Source: Actinomycetes bacterium (GTDB taxonomy: Bacteria > Actinomycetota > Acidimicrobiia > IMCC26256 > PALSA-610). Taken from it: a stretch of 48,961 nucleotides of DNA. The translations under genes were made by a program, and so were the position numbers. Location: positions 1-48,961 of the forward strand of contig JANYBW010000031.1 in the NCBI GenBank assembly GCA_025360585.1, read 5' to 3'. Positions 24,432 to 33,231 of this stretch are shown piece by piece (the first letter of the stretch is position 1; every line of letters begins with the position of its first letter). The notes under the pieces are model-generated. The model had not been told where the DNA came from. It saw only the letters and a program-made list of their open reading frames with translations, and ran no database searches.

Positions 24432-25459
24432 ACGACGGGATCGGTGTGCTGCGAATGTTGGTCTGGCATATCCCGGTCTGGCATATCCCGGTCTGGCGCG
24501 TCTCGCTCTGGCGCGTCTTGGGCCGGCGCGAGTACCCGGAGATGTTCGGCGAGTGGATCGCCTGCCGCAACGGACCCCGCGGGAAATTCGGCGCGAGCGT
24601 CTGCAGTCGAGGCTTCGATCGGCCAGGCCAAGTACGAGCCAAGATTTTTCACACGCACTCCAGCGTCGAGGAGCTCACTGATCGCGGCGCCAAAGGGGGA
24701 TGCGTCGATATGCGCATCGACGATCACGATGAAGCAGTACAGGCCTAACCCGGAACGCAACGGTCGGCTCATCAGCGATGACAAGTTCAATCCGCGCTCC
24801 GCGAACGGCCGCAACATTTCCAACAGAATCCCGGCTCGATCTCGGCTGGGCGTCAGCACCAATGCAGTGCGGAACCCGTGCTCCGCCGCAGCGTGCGGCG
24901 CGAGCGTACGCGCCAAGACGTAAAAACGCGTCCGCCCGCCGTCGCGATCTTGTATCCCTTCGCGCACCGTCGTCAGCTTGTAGTTCGCGCCGGCTGCCAC
25001 CGAGGCGATACACACAGCATTCGGATCATCTTGAGCAACGATGCGACAGGCCTCAGCCGTCGACGACGTCTCGATGGGCGTCAGGTTGCGCGCCAGAATT
25101 TCGCGTTGGCATTGCGCAAGCGCGTGGGGATGACTCAACACCCGCGTGGCAGCGCCGGTTCGGGCCGGATTTTCAAAGAGCGAAAACGCGACTTCCACCA
25201 CGACTTCTTCGCGCACCAAGACGGATTCGCGAGCAAACACGAGTTCATCGAGCGTTGGCAGCACCGTGCCATACACGCTATTTTCGATCGGCACAACTCC
25301 AAAATCGTAGGTGCCGTCTTCGACGCCTTGCGCGATCTCGTGCACGTCGCCGAGCGCGATGTAATGGTCCGCGAGCACAGTTCGAGCTGAACGCGCGGCG
25401 GTCTCGGTGAAGGTTCCGGCGGGACCAAGGTACGCGACGCTGCGAGCAGAATCACCCAT
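24428..25459 (-). CDS. pheA: Prephenate dehydratase
   Basis: A 343-residue prephenate dehydratase with C-terminal ACT domain. It decarboxylates and dehydrates prephenate to phenylpyruvate. Conserved pieces are GPAGTFTETAA (12-22), VPIENSVYG (56-64) and TRF (177-179), which includes the catalytic Thr. The ACT domain (about 195-275) has GLNLSSLMSRP, the phenylalanine feedback site (usual form ESRP). After it comes a long acidic tail encoded by 15-bp tandem repeats (ERDAP/DRDMP). It overlaps tyrA by 4 nt and lies 6 nt after a diverged paralogue. It is the complete, canonical copy of the two. Confidence 0.94.
   Translation of the reverse strand: MGDSARSVAYLGPAGTFTETAARSARTVLADHYIALGDVHEIAQGVEDGTYDFGVVPIENSVYGTVLPTLDELVFARESVLVREEVVVEVAFSLFENPARTGAATRVLSHPHALAQCQREILARNLTPIETSSTAEACRIVAQDDPNAVCIASVAAGANYKLTTVREGIQDRDGGRTRFYVLARTLAPHAAAEHGFRTALVLTPSRDRAGILLEMLRPFAERGLNLSSLMSRPLRSGLGLYCFIVIVDAHIDASPFGAAISELLDAGVRVKNLGSYLAWPIEASTADARAEFPAGSVAAGDPLAEHLRVLAPAQDAPERDAPDRDMPDRDMPDQHSQHTDPVV
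24461..24520 (-). repeat. 15-bp tandem repeat at the pheA 3' end
   Basis: Two identical copies of GTCTGGCATATCCCG (24461-24475, 24476-24490), then two diverged ones. In frame, they encode the five-residue repeat DRDMP/ERDAP at the PheA C-terminus. Confidence 0.85.
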
Positions 25460-25465
25460 GTAGCC

Positions 25466-26407
25466 CTACCCGACCACCGTTGCGCCGCGGCGCGGCGGAT
25501 CCAAAACCGCATCCGGCGCCGAAGCCGACACCGAACCCAGTGGAAGCTCACCAAACGGCGTACACACCTCAGGACCGGTCCAGCGCGCAAAGGATCCCAA
25601 CAATCGCAGTTGGCTGCCGGAAGCAAAAACATCAGCGACTGCAGCACGAACATTGTGATCCGCAATATGACCATCGCACATGATGACAAACGCGTAGTGC
25701 GGAGGCTCGTCGACGGTGAGCAACGGCCGGCTAGTCAGGCTGGACAGATTCACACCGTTGCGCGAAAACGCATCGAGCAGCTGGGCCAGGACTCCGGGAG
25801 CATCGCGCGGCGGAGTAATCGCGAACATTGTTCGATCGAAACCCGATGGTTCAGCAACGTAGCGACTCGCCAACAAATAGCGGGTCCGGATTTCGGGAAT
25901 TGCGGCAGGATCGTCGCGTACAGCAACCAAGCCGTACGCCGCGCCAACTTCGTGGGGAGCGAGCGCAACCAATCCGGGGTCGCGGGCATCGCGAACGCGT
26001 TCACACGCAACGGATGTCGCGTCGGCGATCTCGCTTTGCAATGCATTCATCGTGATAAACGAATGGCAAATCTGCAATACATCGGGATGCGACACCACTG
26101 TACGCGGATGACAATCCGCGTGATGAGCGAACACCGCGATCGATTCACTCAAGACGGCTTCGCCTGAAAACAAGACGTTGCTCGTGGAAAACAACACCCG
26201 ATCCACAACCGACATCAGCTCGCCATCAACCGACGATTCGATCGGCACAATCCCAACTGCATCGGGCGTGTGATCAATGGTTTCGAGCACTTCCCACAGC
26301 GACTCCATGGGATGCGTATCGGCATCGGGCAAGGCATCGAACAATCGCACCGCGCGATGATCGGAGCTGCCTTTGGGACCGGTGTAAAAAACCAATGAAC
26401 TACTCAT
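25466..26407 (-). CDS. Diverged prephenate dehydratase paralogue with ACT domain
   Basis: A 313-residue protein with the same plan as the following pheA: periplasmic-binding-like dehydratase domain and C-terminal ACT domain (NLSSLTSRP). Key positions differ from a normal enzyme. The GPxGTF loop reads GPKGSSDHR (10-18), the VPIEN motif is VPIES (Ser58 for Asn), and TRF is TRY (175-177), although the catalytic Thr is kept. It may be a dehydratase with altered substrate, a regulatory subunit, or a decaying duplicate. The reading frame is intact and it sits 6 nt before pheA and 12 nt after hflX, so it is co-expressed. The family call is firm; the enzymatic activity is uncertain. Confidence 0.82.
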   Translation of the reverse strand: MSSSLVFYTGPKGSSDHRAVRLFDALPDADTHPMESLWEVLETIDHTPDAVGIVPIESSVDGELMSVVDRVLFSTSNVLFSGEAVLSESIAVFAHHADCHPRTVVSHPDVLQICHSFITMNALQSEIADATSVACERVRDARDPGLVALAPHEVGAAYGLVAVRDDPAAIPEIRTRYLLASRYVAEPSGFDRTMFAITPPRDAPGVLAQLLDAFSRNGVNLSSLTSRPLLTVDEPPHYAFVIMCDGHIADHNVRAAVADVFASGSQLRLLGSFARWTGPEVCTPFGELPLGSVSASAPDAVLDPPRRGATVVG

Positions 26408-26419
26408 CAGCGGTCCAGG

Positions 26420-27757
26420 TTACGACGCGTACGCGGCAAAGCGCGACTGGGCCGAGGCGGGTAAACGGACTTGTACACGCGTGCCCTCATCGGTATGCAC
26501 CTCGACGAGTACCTCGCCCTCGCGGTGCAACGCCGCCAACACATCGCCGCGGTCGTAGGGCACGACGAGTTCGACCACATTGGCCCGAATCCGTAGCCGC
26601 GCGGCGATCAACGCGAGTAGCTCCTCGACGCCTTGGCCGCTCGCCGCCGAAACGGCAATGGAACCTTCGTGATGGCGGATCAGATCCGCGAGATCGTCGG
26701 GATCGGCCAAATCAGCTTTATTCCATACCAACAATTCGTTTTCGGGGCGGGTACCGCCCCCAATTTCGTTGAGCACTTCATGCACGGCAACGATTCGCGC
26801 CTCAGCTTCCGAATCGCTACCGTCCACGACATGAACGAGCAATTCCACATCGCTGGCTTCCTCCAGCGTGCTGCGAAACGCCTCGACCAGTTCATGCGGA
26901 AGTCGCTGTACGAACCCAACGGTGTCGGAAATCAAGATTGGCTCGCCACCCGGCAGCGCGAGCCGGCGAGTGGTCGGGTCCAGGGTCGAGAACAACTGGT
27001 TTTCGACCAACACATTGGCTTGCGTGAGCGCGTTGAGCAACGTGGACTTTCCCGCGTTGGTGTAACCGACCAGAGCAACGCGAGTGAGCGCACCCCGGCG
27101 GCGAGCTTTACGTTGGGTTGACCGAGTTGCGCCAAGACCAACCAGATCCCGTTCGAGCTTTTGAATCTTGCGTAACAAACGGCGGCGATCAACTTCGAGC
27201 TGAGTTTCGCCGGGACCACGAGTTCCGATACCACCCCCTTGTTGGCTGAGTGAATGGCCCCGGCCGCGTAGGCGCGGCAATCGGTACTTCATTTGCGCGA
27301 GCTCGACTTGGATCATGCCCTCTTGGCTCGTTGCGTGTTGCGCGAAAATATCGAGGATGAGGGCTACACGATCGACGACGTCGGTTTTGAACATGACTTC
27401 AAGGTTGCGTTGCTGCGCGGGCGTGAGCTCATCGTCGAAGATCACAACATCCACGTCAAGCGCTTCCGCGACTGCCGCAAGCTCTTCGACTTTGCCCTTA
27501 CCGATGTACGTGGCGGGATGTGGACTCGTTCGGCGTTGCAACTCGCTGTACACCGGATCCGCGCCCGCGGTCTCGGTGAGGAGTGCAAGTTCGGCGAGCG
27601 AGCGCTCCGACGCTTCGGTCGTACGAGCGCTGGCGGTCGTACCGATCAGGAGTGCCTTTTGGCGAACAACGCCAAGATCGACCTCACTCGCCGTCAGCCG
27701 CCGTTGCTGACGACCTTCGCGAACTTCCGGTTCGCCGGTGCTTCGCGATCGAGTCAT
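26420..27757 (-). CDS. hflX: Ribosome-associated GTPase HflX
   Basis: A 445-residue GTPase of the Obg-HflX group. The N-terminal HflX domain (with HPATYIGKGK and FDDELTPAQQRNLE) is followed by a helical linker with the glycine-rich GGGIGTRGPGETQLE and the GTPase domain: G1 GYTNAGKST (about 231-239), G3 DTVGFV, G4 NKAD. HflX splits stalled or stressed ribosomes. The ATG at 27757 overlaps the dapF stop by 4 nt (ATGA) and is preferred to a TTG two codons upstream. It is within the miaB-miaA-dapF-hflX order that is common in actinobacteria, giving strong context support. Length and domains are full. Confidence 0.95.
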   Translation of the reverse strand: MTRSRSTGEPEVREGRQQRRLTASEVDLGVVRQKALLIGTTASARTTEASERSLAELALLTETAGADPVYSELQRRTSPHPATYIGKGKVEELAAVAEALDVDVVIFDDELTPAQQRNLEVMFKTDVVDRVALILDIFAQHATSQEGMIQVELAQMKYRLPRLRGRGHSLSQQGGGIGTRGPGETQLEVDRRRLLRKIQKLERDLVGLGATRSTQRKARRRGALTRVALVGYTNAGKSTLLNALTQANVLVENQLFSTLDPTTRRLALPGGEPILISDTVGFVQRLPHELVEAFRSTLEEASDVELLVHVVDGSDSEAEARIVAVHEVLNEIGGGTRPENELLVWNKADLADPDDLADLIRHHEGSIAVSAASGQGVEELLALIAARLRIRANVVELVVPYDRGDVLAALHREGEVLVEVHTDEGTRVQVRLPASAQSRFAAYAS

Positions 27758-28611
27758 TTCCAAGCCTCGAGGTCGATATCAACGTCGAAGACGTGCACGA
27801 CTGGCCCACCGAGCCGAACCGTTTCACCTAACGAAATCGACAGTTCACCACCGCGAACTTCCATCACAACTTCGCCATCGATCAAGCCGCGACGATGCGC
27901 GGCAGCCGCAGCGGCGCACGCGCCCGTTCCACACGACAACGTCTCACCGACACCGCGCTCCCAGACCCGCATCTTGAGGCGATCTCGGCTCAATACCTCA
28001 ATGAATTCAACGTTTGTACGATTCACAAATCGGTCATCAGTTTCAAGCCACCGACCGTGTTGTGCCACCCGCGCAGTCGCAACATCGTTGACGAAGACGA
28101 CCCAATGGGGGTTACCCATACCTACCGCATCGCCGACGTAATGCACACCATGCACAGTCGTCGAGAGATCGAATGAAGACTCAGCATCGAGTCCAATCGC
28201 CGACGGCTCGAACGTCGCCGCGCCCATGTCCACGACCGCGGCAATGACCTCACGGGTCGCGGCATCACGACTGAGCTCAACGCTCCGCAGGCCCGCGGGA
28301 GTAGAGACGCGCAACTTCGTTTCGGCGCCGAGGCCGGCCCGGCTTGCCGCGATCGCGGCAAGCGCGCGTATACCGTTGCCGCTCATTTCGGCGTCGCCGC
28401 CATCGGCATTTTGCAGGCGAAACGAGCAATCAGCGTCGGCGGTGTCCGGTACCACGCCCACCGTAATGAGCCCGTCGGCACCGATGCCGAGGTGACGGTC
28501 GCAGACGCGCGCGACTTCGGCAGCAGTGAGATCGCGCTCGCCGTTTAGGGCAAGGCGAACGAGAAAGTCGTTGCCCGTGGCGTGGAGTTTCGAAAGCCTG
28601 AGTTGATTCAT
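27754..28611 (-). CDS. dapF: Diaminopimelate epimerase with Ser at the first catalytic Cys position
   Basis: A 285-residue DapF with both halves of the fold: LSKLHATGNDFLV at the start, NADGGDAEMSGNG in the first active-site loop, and LSCGTGACAAA (C227) in the second. In characterised enzymes two Cys residues act as the base pair for LL- to meso-diaminopimelate epimerisation. Here the first position is Ser77 (codon AGC at 28381-28383) and no Cys occurs nearby (GIRALA follows), while C227 is kept. The ATG at 28611 overlaps the miaA stop by 4 nt (ATGA). Upstream codons are inside miaA in another frame. Identity as DapF is strong by sequence and neighbours; normal activity is not certain. Confidence 0.88.
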   Translation of the reverse strand: MNQLRLSKLHATGNDFLVRLALNGERDLTAAEVARVCDRHLGIGADGLITVGVVPDTADADCSFRLQNADGGDAEMSGNGIRALAAIAASRAGLGAETKLRVSTPAGLRSVELSRDAATREVIAAVVDMGAATFEPSAIGLDAESSFDLSTTVHGVHYVGDAVGMGNPHWVVFVNDVATARVAQHGRWLETDDRFVNRTNVEFIEVLSRDRLKMRVWERGVGETLSCGTGACAAAAAAHRRGLIDGEVVMEVRGGELSISLGETVRLGGPVVHVFDVDIDLEAWK

Positions 28612-29552
28612 GGGGTTGCGCTCCAGCATGCCAGAGTTGCGTCTGTCAATGCAGACAATTTTTCGACTCCGCCCCAGAGCCACGTAATCCGGGGATCGCG
28701 GCGGAACCACATTCTCTGGCGGCGAGCAAAACTCTTGGTGCGCCGTACCGAGAGATCAAACGCAGCGTCGAGGGATTCGTCGTTGAGGGCATTCGCAGCG
28801 ACGCACGCAAGGAGCTCCTTGTAGCCGATTGCTTGGGCTGCGTTGCGCGACAGCACCGGAGCGAGGCGGCGCACTTCTTCAAGCAGCCCGCCATCACGCA
28901 TCGTCACGAAACGCTGGGTGATGCGCTCGGCGAGTTGGTCACGCGGGCACCACAACCCGATCATCAACGCATCGATGACTTGGGTTGCACCAAATACACC
29001 GTTGCCAAACGATGAAAACGGCTCCCCAGTGATCCGGATTACCTCGAGGGCCCGCACAATTCGGCGTTGGTTGTGTTCATCGATTCGCGACGCGGCGAGC
29101 GGGTCGCGCGCTCGTAGTTCGTTCCAGGCCGCGAGCAGTCCGCCGGGCTCGCTCGTGGCCGCTTCCAATTCGGCTCGCACCGCGAGGTCCTCACCGGGCA
29201 GTGACAAATCATCTAGGACGGCCTGCACGTACAGCCCAGTACCGCCGACCAAGATCGCAGACTTACCGCGGGCTTCGATGTCCGCGACAGCGCCTCGAGC
29301 TTGAGCCTGCGCGGCAGCCACGGACCACGATTCGTCCGGGTCCACAACATCGATGAGGTGGTGTGGGATTTCCGCCCGTTCATCTGCGGATACTTTCGCG
29401 GTTCCGATATCCATTCCGCGATACACCTGCATCGAATCCAACGAAACGATTTCAACATCGCCGTGGGCGCGCGCAACCGCCAACGCGAGGCGGCTTTTTC
29501 CCACGGCCGTCGGGCCGATGATCGCCAAGTGCTTGGTCAACGGGTTCGACAA
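28608..29552 (-). CDS. miaA: tRNA dimethylallyltransferase
   Basis: A 314-residue MiaA, which adds a dimethylallyl group to N6 of A37 in tRNAs that read UNN codons. The P-loop GPTAVGKS is at residues 13-20, with SLDSMQVYRGMDIGTAK and GGTGLYVQAVLDDL as family markers. It begins at TTG (29552), 17 nt after miaB, with a weak ribosome-binding site, so the start is less certain than the frame. It is followed by dapF with a 4-nt overlap. MiaB, encoded directly upstream, acts on its product (methylthiolation), so the two enzymes are consecutive in one pathway. The C-terminal domain appears complete. Confidence 0.93.
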   Translation of the reverse strand: MSNPLTKHLAIIGPTAVGKSRLALAVARAHGDVEIVSLDSMQVYRGMDIGTAKVSADERAEIPHHLIDVVDPDESWSVAAAQAQARGAVADIEARGKSAILVGGTGLYVQAVLDDLSLPGEDLAVRAELEAATSEPGGLLAAWNELRARDPLAASRIDEHNQRRIVRALEVIRITGEPFSSFGNGVFGATQVIDALMIGLWCPRDQLAERITQRFVTMRDGGLLEEVRRLAPVLSRNAAQAIGYKELLACVAANALNDESLDAAFDLSVRRTKSFARRQRMWFRRDPRITWLWGGVEKLSALTDATLACWSATP

Positions 29553-29569
29553 AGAGTTCGGCTAGTCGA

Positions 29570-30952
29570 TCACAGCGCGGTGACCGCGATGCGCGTCCGC
29601 GCTCGGCGTGCACTGGAATGCTTCCCTACAAAGACGCCGCGCAGCCAGTGGGGAGCTGCATACTCGATACGAACTTCAACGAGATCGCCGATGTTGACAC
29701 CGTCGGCCGAAAAATGCACGAGCTTGTTCTGCCCGGTCCGAGCCGACCATACATTTGGGTCTTTTTTGGACGGCCCTTCGACGAGCGCGAGTTCGACCCG
29801 ACCGACCCGCGCTTGGTGTTTCGCCAGAGCGCTGCGCTCGACCACTTCATCGAGCAATTCCATGCGCCGCGCCGCGACATCGGGATCAACGAACTCATCG
29901 ATCATGGTCGCGGCCTCAGTGCCGGGGCGGGGCGAATAGATGAAGGTATATACAGAGTCGTATTGGGCAACCTCGGCCACTGCTAGCGTCGCCGCGAAAT
30001 CTTCGTCGGTTTCGCCGGGAAACCCAATAATGATGTCGGTGGTGACCGCCAAATCCGGCATGGATTCGCGTGCCAGTCGCAGCTTTTCGAGATAGCGGCT
30101 GGCCGTATATCCGCGGTGCATCCTGGCGAGAATGCGATCACTACCGGATTGCAACGGGAGATGCAGATGTTCACACACACTTGCGCACTCGGCCATCGCC
30201 GCAATCGTGTCGGGTCGAAAATCCTTGGGGTGCGGCGAGGTATAGCGAATCCGATCGATGCCGTCGATCGCGTCGAGCGCTCGCAGAAGATCGGAGAATT
30301 CCGGTCGATACTGGCCCACACCGAGATCACGCCCGTAACTATTGACGTTCTGGCCCAGCAGGGTGATCTCGCGGACACCGTCTTTGGCCAGTTCTTCGAC
30401 TTCATGAATGATGTCGCCCATGCGCCGACTCACTTCTTTGCCGCGAACGCTCGGCACAATGCAAAACGCACAGTTGTTGTCGCAACCGATCTGAATCGTG
30501 ACCCACGCGCTGTGATCGGCTTCGCGACGAGCCGGTAACGCACTGGGATACGCCTCGTGTTCGTCAAGAATTTCCATGACCGGGCCCTCAAGCACTGACC
30601 GGCGCAATAGCCCAGGTGCGCTCGCGACATTGTGCGTCCCAAAGACAACATCGACGTAGCCGGCGCGCGATTGGATCTGGTCACGATCTTTTTGGGCAAG
30701 GCATCCGCCGACCATGATTTGCATGCCGTCGCGAGATTCCTTCAACGATTTCAAATGCCCGAGTTGGCCGTAGAGCCGGTTATCAGCATTTTCGCGGATG
30801 CAACAGGTATTGAGCACCACGACATCGGCATCGTCGACTGACGTGGCGGCGACAAGCCCATCTTGTTCGAGCAGGCCCGCGATGCGCTCGGAATCGTGTT
30901 CGTTCATCTGGCACCCGAAGGTCTGGATCAGGTATCGGCGCGGCACAGTCAT
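29570..30952 (-). CDS. miaB: tRNA-2-methylthio-N6-dimethylallyladenosine synthase
   Basis: A 460-residue radical-SAM methylthiotransferase. Cysteines for the auxiliary cluster are C14 (FGCQMNEHDSE), C50 and C84; the radical-SAM CxxxCxxC is C157, C161, C164 (GCDNNCAFC). The C-terminus ends in a TRAM-like RNA-binding domain. It converts i6A37 to ms2i6A37 in tRNA. The ATG at 30952 is preferred to a GTG two codons upstream. It is the first gene of the minus-strand run that continues to dapE. The distinction from RimO, also in this window, rests on the N-terminal FGCQMNEHDSE and IVPSVRGKE motifs, which are MiaB-type. Confidence 0.95.
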   Translation of the reverse strand: MTVPRRYLIQTFGCQMNEHDSERIAGLLEQDGLVAATSVDDADVVVLNTCCIRENADNRLYGQLGHLKSLKESRDGMQIMVGGCLAQKDRDQIQSRAGYVDVVFGTHNVASAPGLLRRSVLEGPVMEILDEHEAYPSALPARREADHSAWVTIQIGCDNNCAFCIVPSVRGKEVSRRMGDIIHEVEELAKDGVREITLLGQNVNSYGRDLGVGQYRPEFSDLLRALDAIDGIDRIRYTSPHPKDFRPDTIAAMAECASVCEHLHLPLQSGSDRILARMHRGYTASRYLEKLRLARESMPDLAVTTDIIIGFPGETDEDFAATLAVAEVAQYDSVYTFIYSPRPGTEAATMIDEFVDPDVAARRMELLDEVVERSALAKHQARVGRVELALVEGPSKKDPNVWSARTGQNKLVHFSADGVNIGDLVEVRIEYAAPHWLRGVFVGKHSSARRARTRIAVTAL

Positions 30953-31031
30953 GACCACAGCAGTCTAGGAAACGGCTACCAATGCCCTGGCAAACAACCA
31001 GTGGCGAATGACCACGGGCAAGGCCGTTGAG

Positions 31032-31046
31032 CTGGCGCGCCCTCTT
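31032..31046. repeat. Partial copy of the 29-bp dispersed repeat
   Basis: CTGGCGCGCCCTCTT is identical to 13904-13918. The copy lies in the 184-bp gap between miaB and the secreted Ig-like gene. Confidence 0.4.
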
Positions 31047-31142
31047 GGCCGAATCTTGTCGGAGTCTTGGGTCGTTCGGCGCCCCGGGTTGGCGCGGACT
31101 CTGGCAATGTCTGAATAGTCGACGAGTGCTGAGGAGCATGAC

Positions 31143-33035
31143 ATGCGTTTTAGGAGCCACACGAGCATCACCGCGGCGATTGCGATCGCCGCAACGACCG
31201 CAATCGGAGGGTTAGCCCTCGGCACACAACCTGCAAGCGCCGCTGCGGTGCTCGGGATCACGGCAACGTCGCCAGCTTCGACGTTGCCGTTGGGCGGAAC
31301 CTTCACCTCGACACTTTCCATCACCAACTCCGGCGACCTAGATTCCGCAGCCAGCGTCGTAACGGTCTCTTTGCCCCGCCCGGCTTCGGGCAGCGCCGCG
31401 GCGACCATCGGACGAGTGTTTACCGCCGCCGCGGGGATCGTTTGTTCGACCTACACGCCACGGTACGGCTCCACCCAAAAGCGGTGCGCCCTGACGCCCA
31501 TTGCGCCGGGAGCAACTCGAATTATCGCCACGTACAAAGTCACATCACCATTGTCGATTCCGTTTGTGGGCGTGAGCGCCAGCTACTCCGCAACGATCAC
31601 TGCAGGGCCCTCCGCGTCCGCGATGATGACCTTTGTCGGTTCCGGACCCGCAGATCTCACCGCAAATCTGGTGTACGCCAACCCGCAGACCGTCTTCAGT
31701 TTCGGGGCAGTGACATTCAACGGGTCGGCAGTCAACAACGGTTACTCATCGACGGGAGCATTTCACTGGACGGTTGATCTTCCAGCGGGGGCGACCTCGG
31801 TTGTCCTCAACCCAACCGATGCTCTCACCGTCTGCACCGTTTCCGGGACGTCGATTGCTTGCGATACTTCGAATGTCGCGAATGGTGCCACGCTGAGCTT
31901 CAGCGGCGGATTCGTTGCGCCTCAGGTTGGAGTATTGCCGATCTCGTTGAGCCTCGACACGCTCAACACCGTCACGGAATCCAACGAAACCAACAATCAA
32001 GTGTCGTCCACGTTGACGGTGCTCAACGCCGCGGTCGAATTCGCACTGTCGCGCCAGCAGGTTCCTAGCGTCGATCGAGGCACCGTATTTACCCGCTCCT
32101 TCACTGTCACGAACAACGGCGATGTCGATGCGCAAACAGTTTCGTTGATCAACCGCTCGGTGCAGTTCCGGTTCGTTTCCAGCAGCGATAACTGCCACGC
32201 CTACGTGACGTATAGCGGTCGTCCTTCGACTGCGCATTACCAAGGCGTGACATGCCTGCTCAACACCGTGCCGGCCCACACTGCGATAACCGTTGCGTAC
32301 TTGCTGACCGTGCCAACAACGGTTGTGCTGGGCGCGGCCGCCGACGTCTTGACCCTGAGTGCGACATCATTTCAGACGCCTACGTCCGTCACCACGCTCA
32401 CTAGCTCCACCACCGTGACCAACCCCGTTGGTGGAGTCGCACCGACAAACTTGACGCTGCCTGCAGTGACTGGCAACGCGGTCGTCGGCACATCGTTGAC
32501 AACGACGAACGGCACTTGGATCGGCACTGCGACCATCACGTATGCAGCGCAATGGCTGCGTTGTGATGGCGCCGGCAACAATTGTGTCGGAATCGCGGGC
32601 GCAACTGCTTCGTCGTATCTCGTGACGGCCGCCGACCTGAACAGCACGATCCGTTCACAGATCGCAGCAACGAACGGTGCTGGAACTACCAATGCGGCGA
32701 GTACTGCGACCTCCGTTGTGATCGGTGCCGCAGCCCCAGTCAACACCGGAGCTCCGACGCTGATTCCTGGCTTGGAATCCCAGCCGACATTCGCGTGGTC
32801 GATCTCGCCGGGCACCTGGAGCGGAACGCCAGTCATTTCGTTCACGTATCAATGGCAACGCTGCGATCTCGCCGGCACCGTCTGCAACGACACCGCAGGC
32901 GCAACATCGTCGGTATATGTCCTGCAAGACGCCGACGTGTTCAGCACAGTTCGGGTTCGAGTTACCGCCACCAACTCTGGCGGAAGCACGATTGCCTACT
33001 CGAACGTGAGCCCAGAGATCGATCCACTCGGTTAA
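31143..33035 (+). CDS. Secreted protein with CARDB-like and Ig-like repeats
   Basis: A 630-residue exported protein with a signal peptide (hydrophobic core to about residue 25, cleavage near ASA-AAV). The mature chain is a string of beta-sandwich domains. Two or more CARDB/DUF11-like units carry the ITNSGDLDSA and VTNNGDVDA motifs. Near the C-terminus are two Ig-like units marked by AQWLRCDGAGNNC and YQWQRCDLAGTVC, each with a Cys pair. There is no LPXTG motif, terminal membrane helix or enzyme motif, so it is probably secreted or loosely wall-associated. The start is well set: GAGGAG lies 7 nt before the ATG. It is inserted, on the opposite strand, between recA and miaB, which are usually close in actinobacteria. 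The biological role is unknown. Confidence 0.8.
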   Translation: MRFRSHTSITAAIAIAATTAIGGLALGTQPASAAAVLGITATSPASTLPLGGTFTSTLSITNSGDLDSAASVVTVSLPRPASGSAAATIGRVFTAAAGIVCSTYTPRYGSTQKRCALTPIAPGATRIIATYKVTSPLSIPFVGVSASYSATITAGPSASAMMTFVGSGPADLTANLVYANPQTVFSFGAVTFNGSAVNNGYSSTGAFHWTVDLPAGATSVVLNPTDALTVCTVSGTSIACDTSNVANGATLSFSGGFVAPQVGVLPISLSLDTLNTVTESNETNNQVSSTLTVLNAAVEFALSRQQVPSVDRGTVFTRSFTVTNNGDVDAQTVSLINRSVQFRFVSSSDNCHAYVTYSGRPSTAHYQGVTCLLNTVPAHTAITVAYLLTVPTTVVLGAAADVLTLSATSFQTPTSVTTLTSSTTVTNPVGGVAPTNLTLPAVTGNAVVGTSLTTTNGTWIGTATITYAAQWLRCDGAGNNCVGIAGATASSYLVTAADLNSTIRSQIAATNGAGTTNAASTATSVVIGAAAPVNTGAPTLIPGLESQPTFAWSISPGTWSGTPVISFTYQWQRCDLAGTVCNDTAGATSSVYVLQDADVFSTVRVRVTATNSGGSTIAYSNVSPEIDPLG

Positions 33036-33083
33036 TACCGGACCTGTCGGAGCGGGCGGGACATACAAACAACCCAACGGATA

Positions 33084-33117
33084 CGGGGCCAGGACAGCAA
33101 CGGCTGTGCTGGCCCCG
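33084..33117 (+). terminator. Likely terminator hairpin after the Ig-like secreted gene
   Basis: A 15-bp stem with one G-G mismatch (33084-33098 with 33103-33117) and loop AACG. The following ATCGTTT has only a short T run, so termination would depend on stem strength or Rho. Confidence 0.5.
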
Positions 33118-33150
33118 ATCGTTTGCCTACCGCCGCGCCGTACTTGTCCA

Positions 33151-33188
33151 ACATCGTGCTCACCGCTTCCATGCAGTAAGCACGATGT
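33151..33188 (-). terminator. Inverted repeat downstream of recA
   Basis: ACATCGTGCT (33151-33160) and AGCACGATGT (33179-33188) form a perfect 10-bp inverted repeat, extended to 13 bp with a G-U pair when read on the minus strand (recA direction). It lies 44 nt past the recA stop but has no U tract, so a terminator role is only suggested by position. Confidence 0.35.
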
Positions 33189-33231
33189 AGTTCGTCGGAT
33201 CACTTCGTGCGACGCACTGAGTGCGGGCGTA

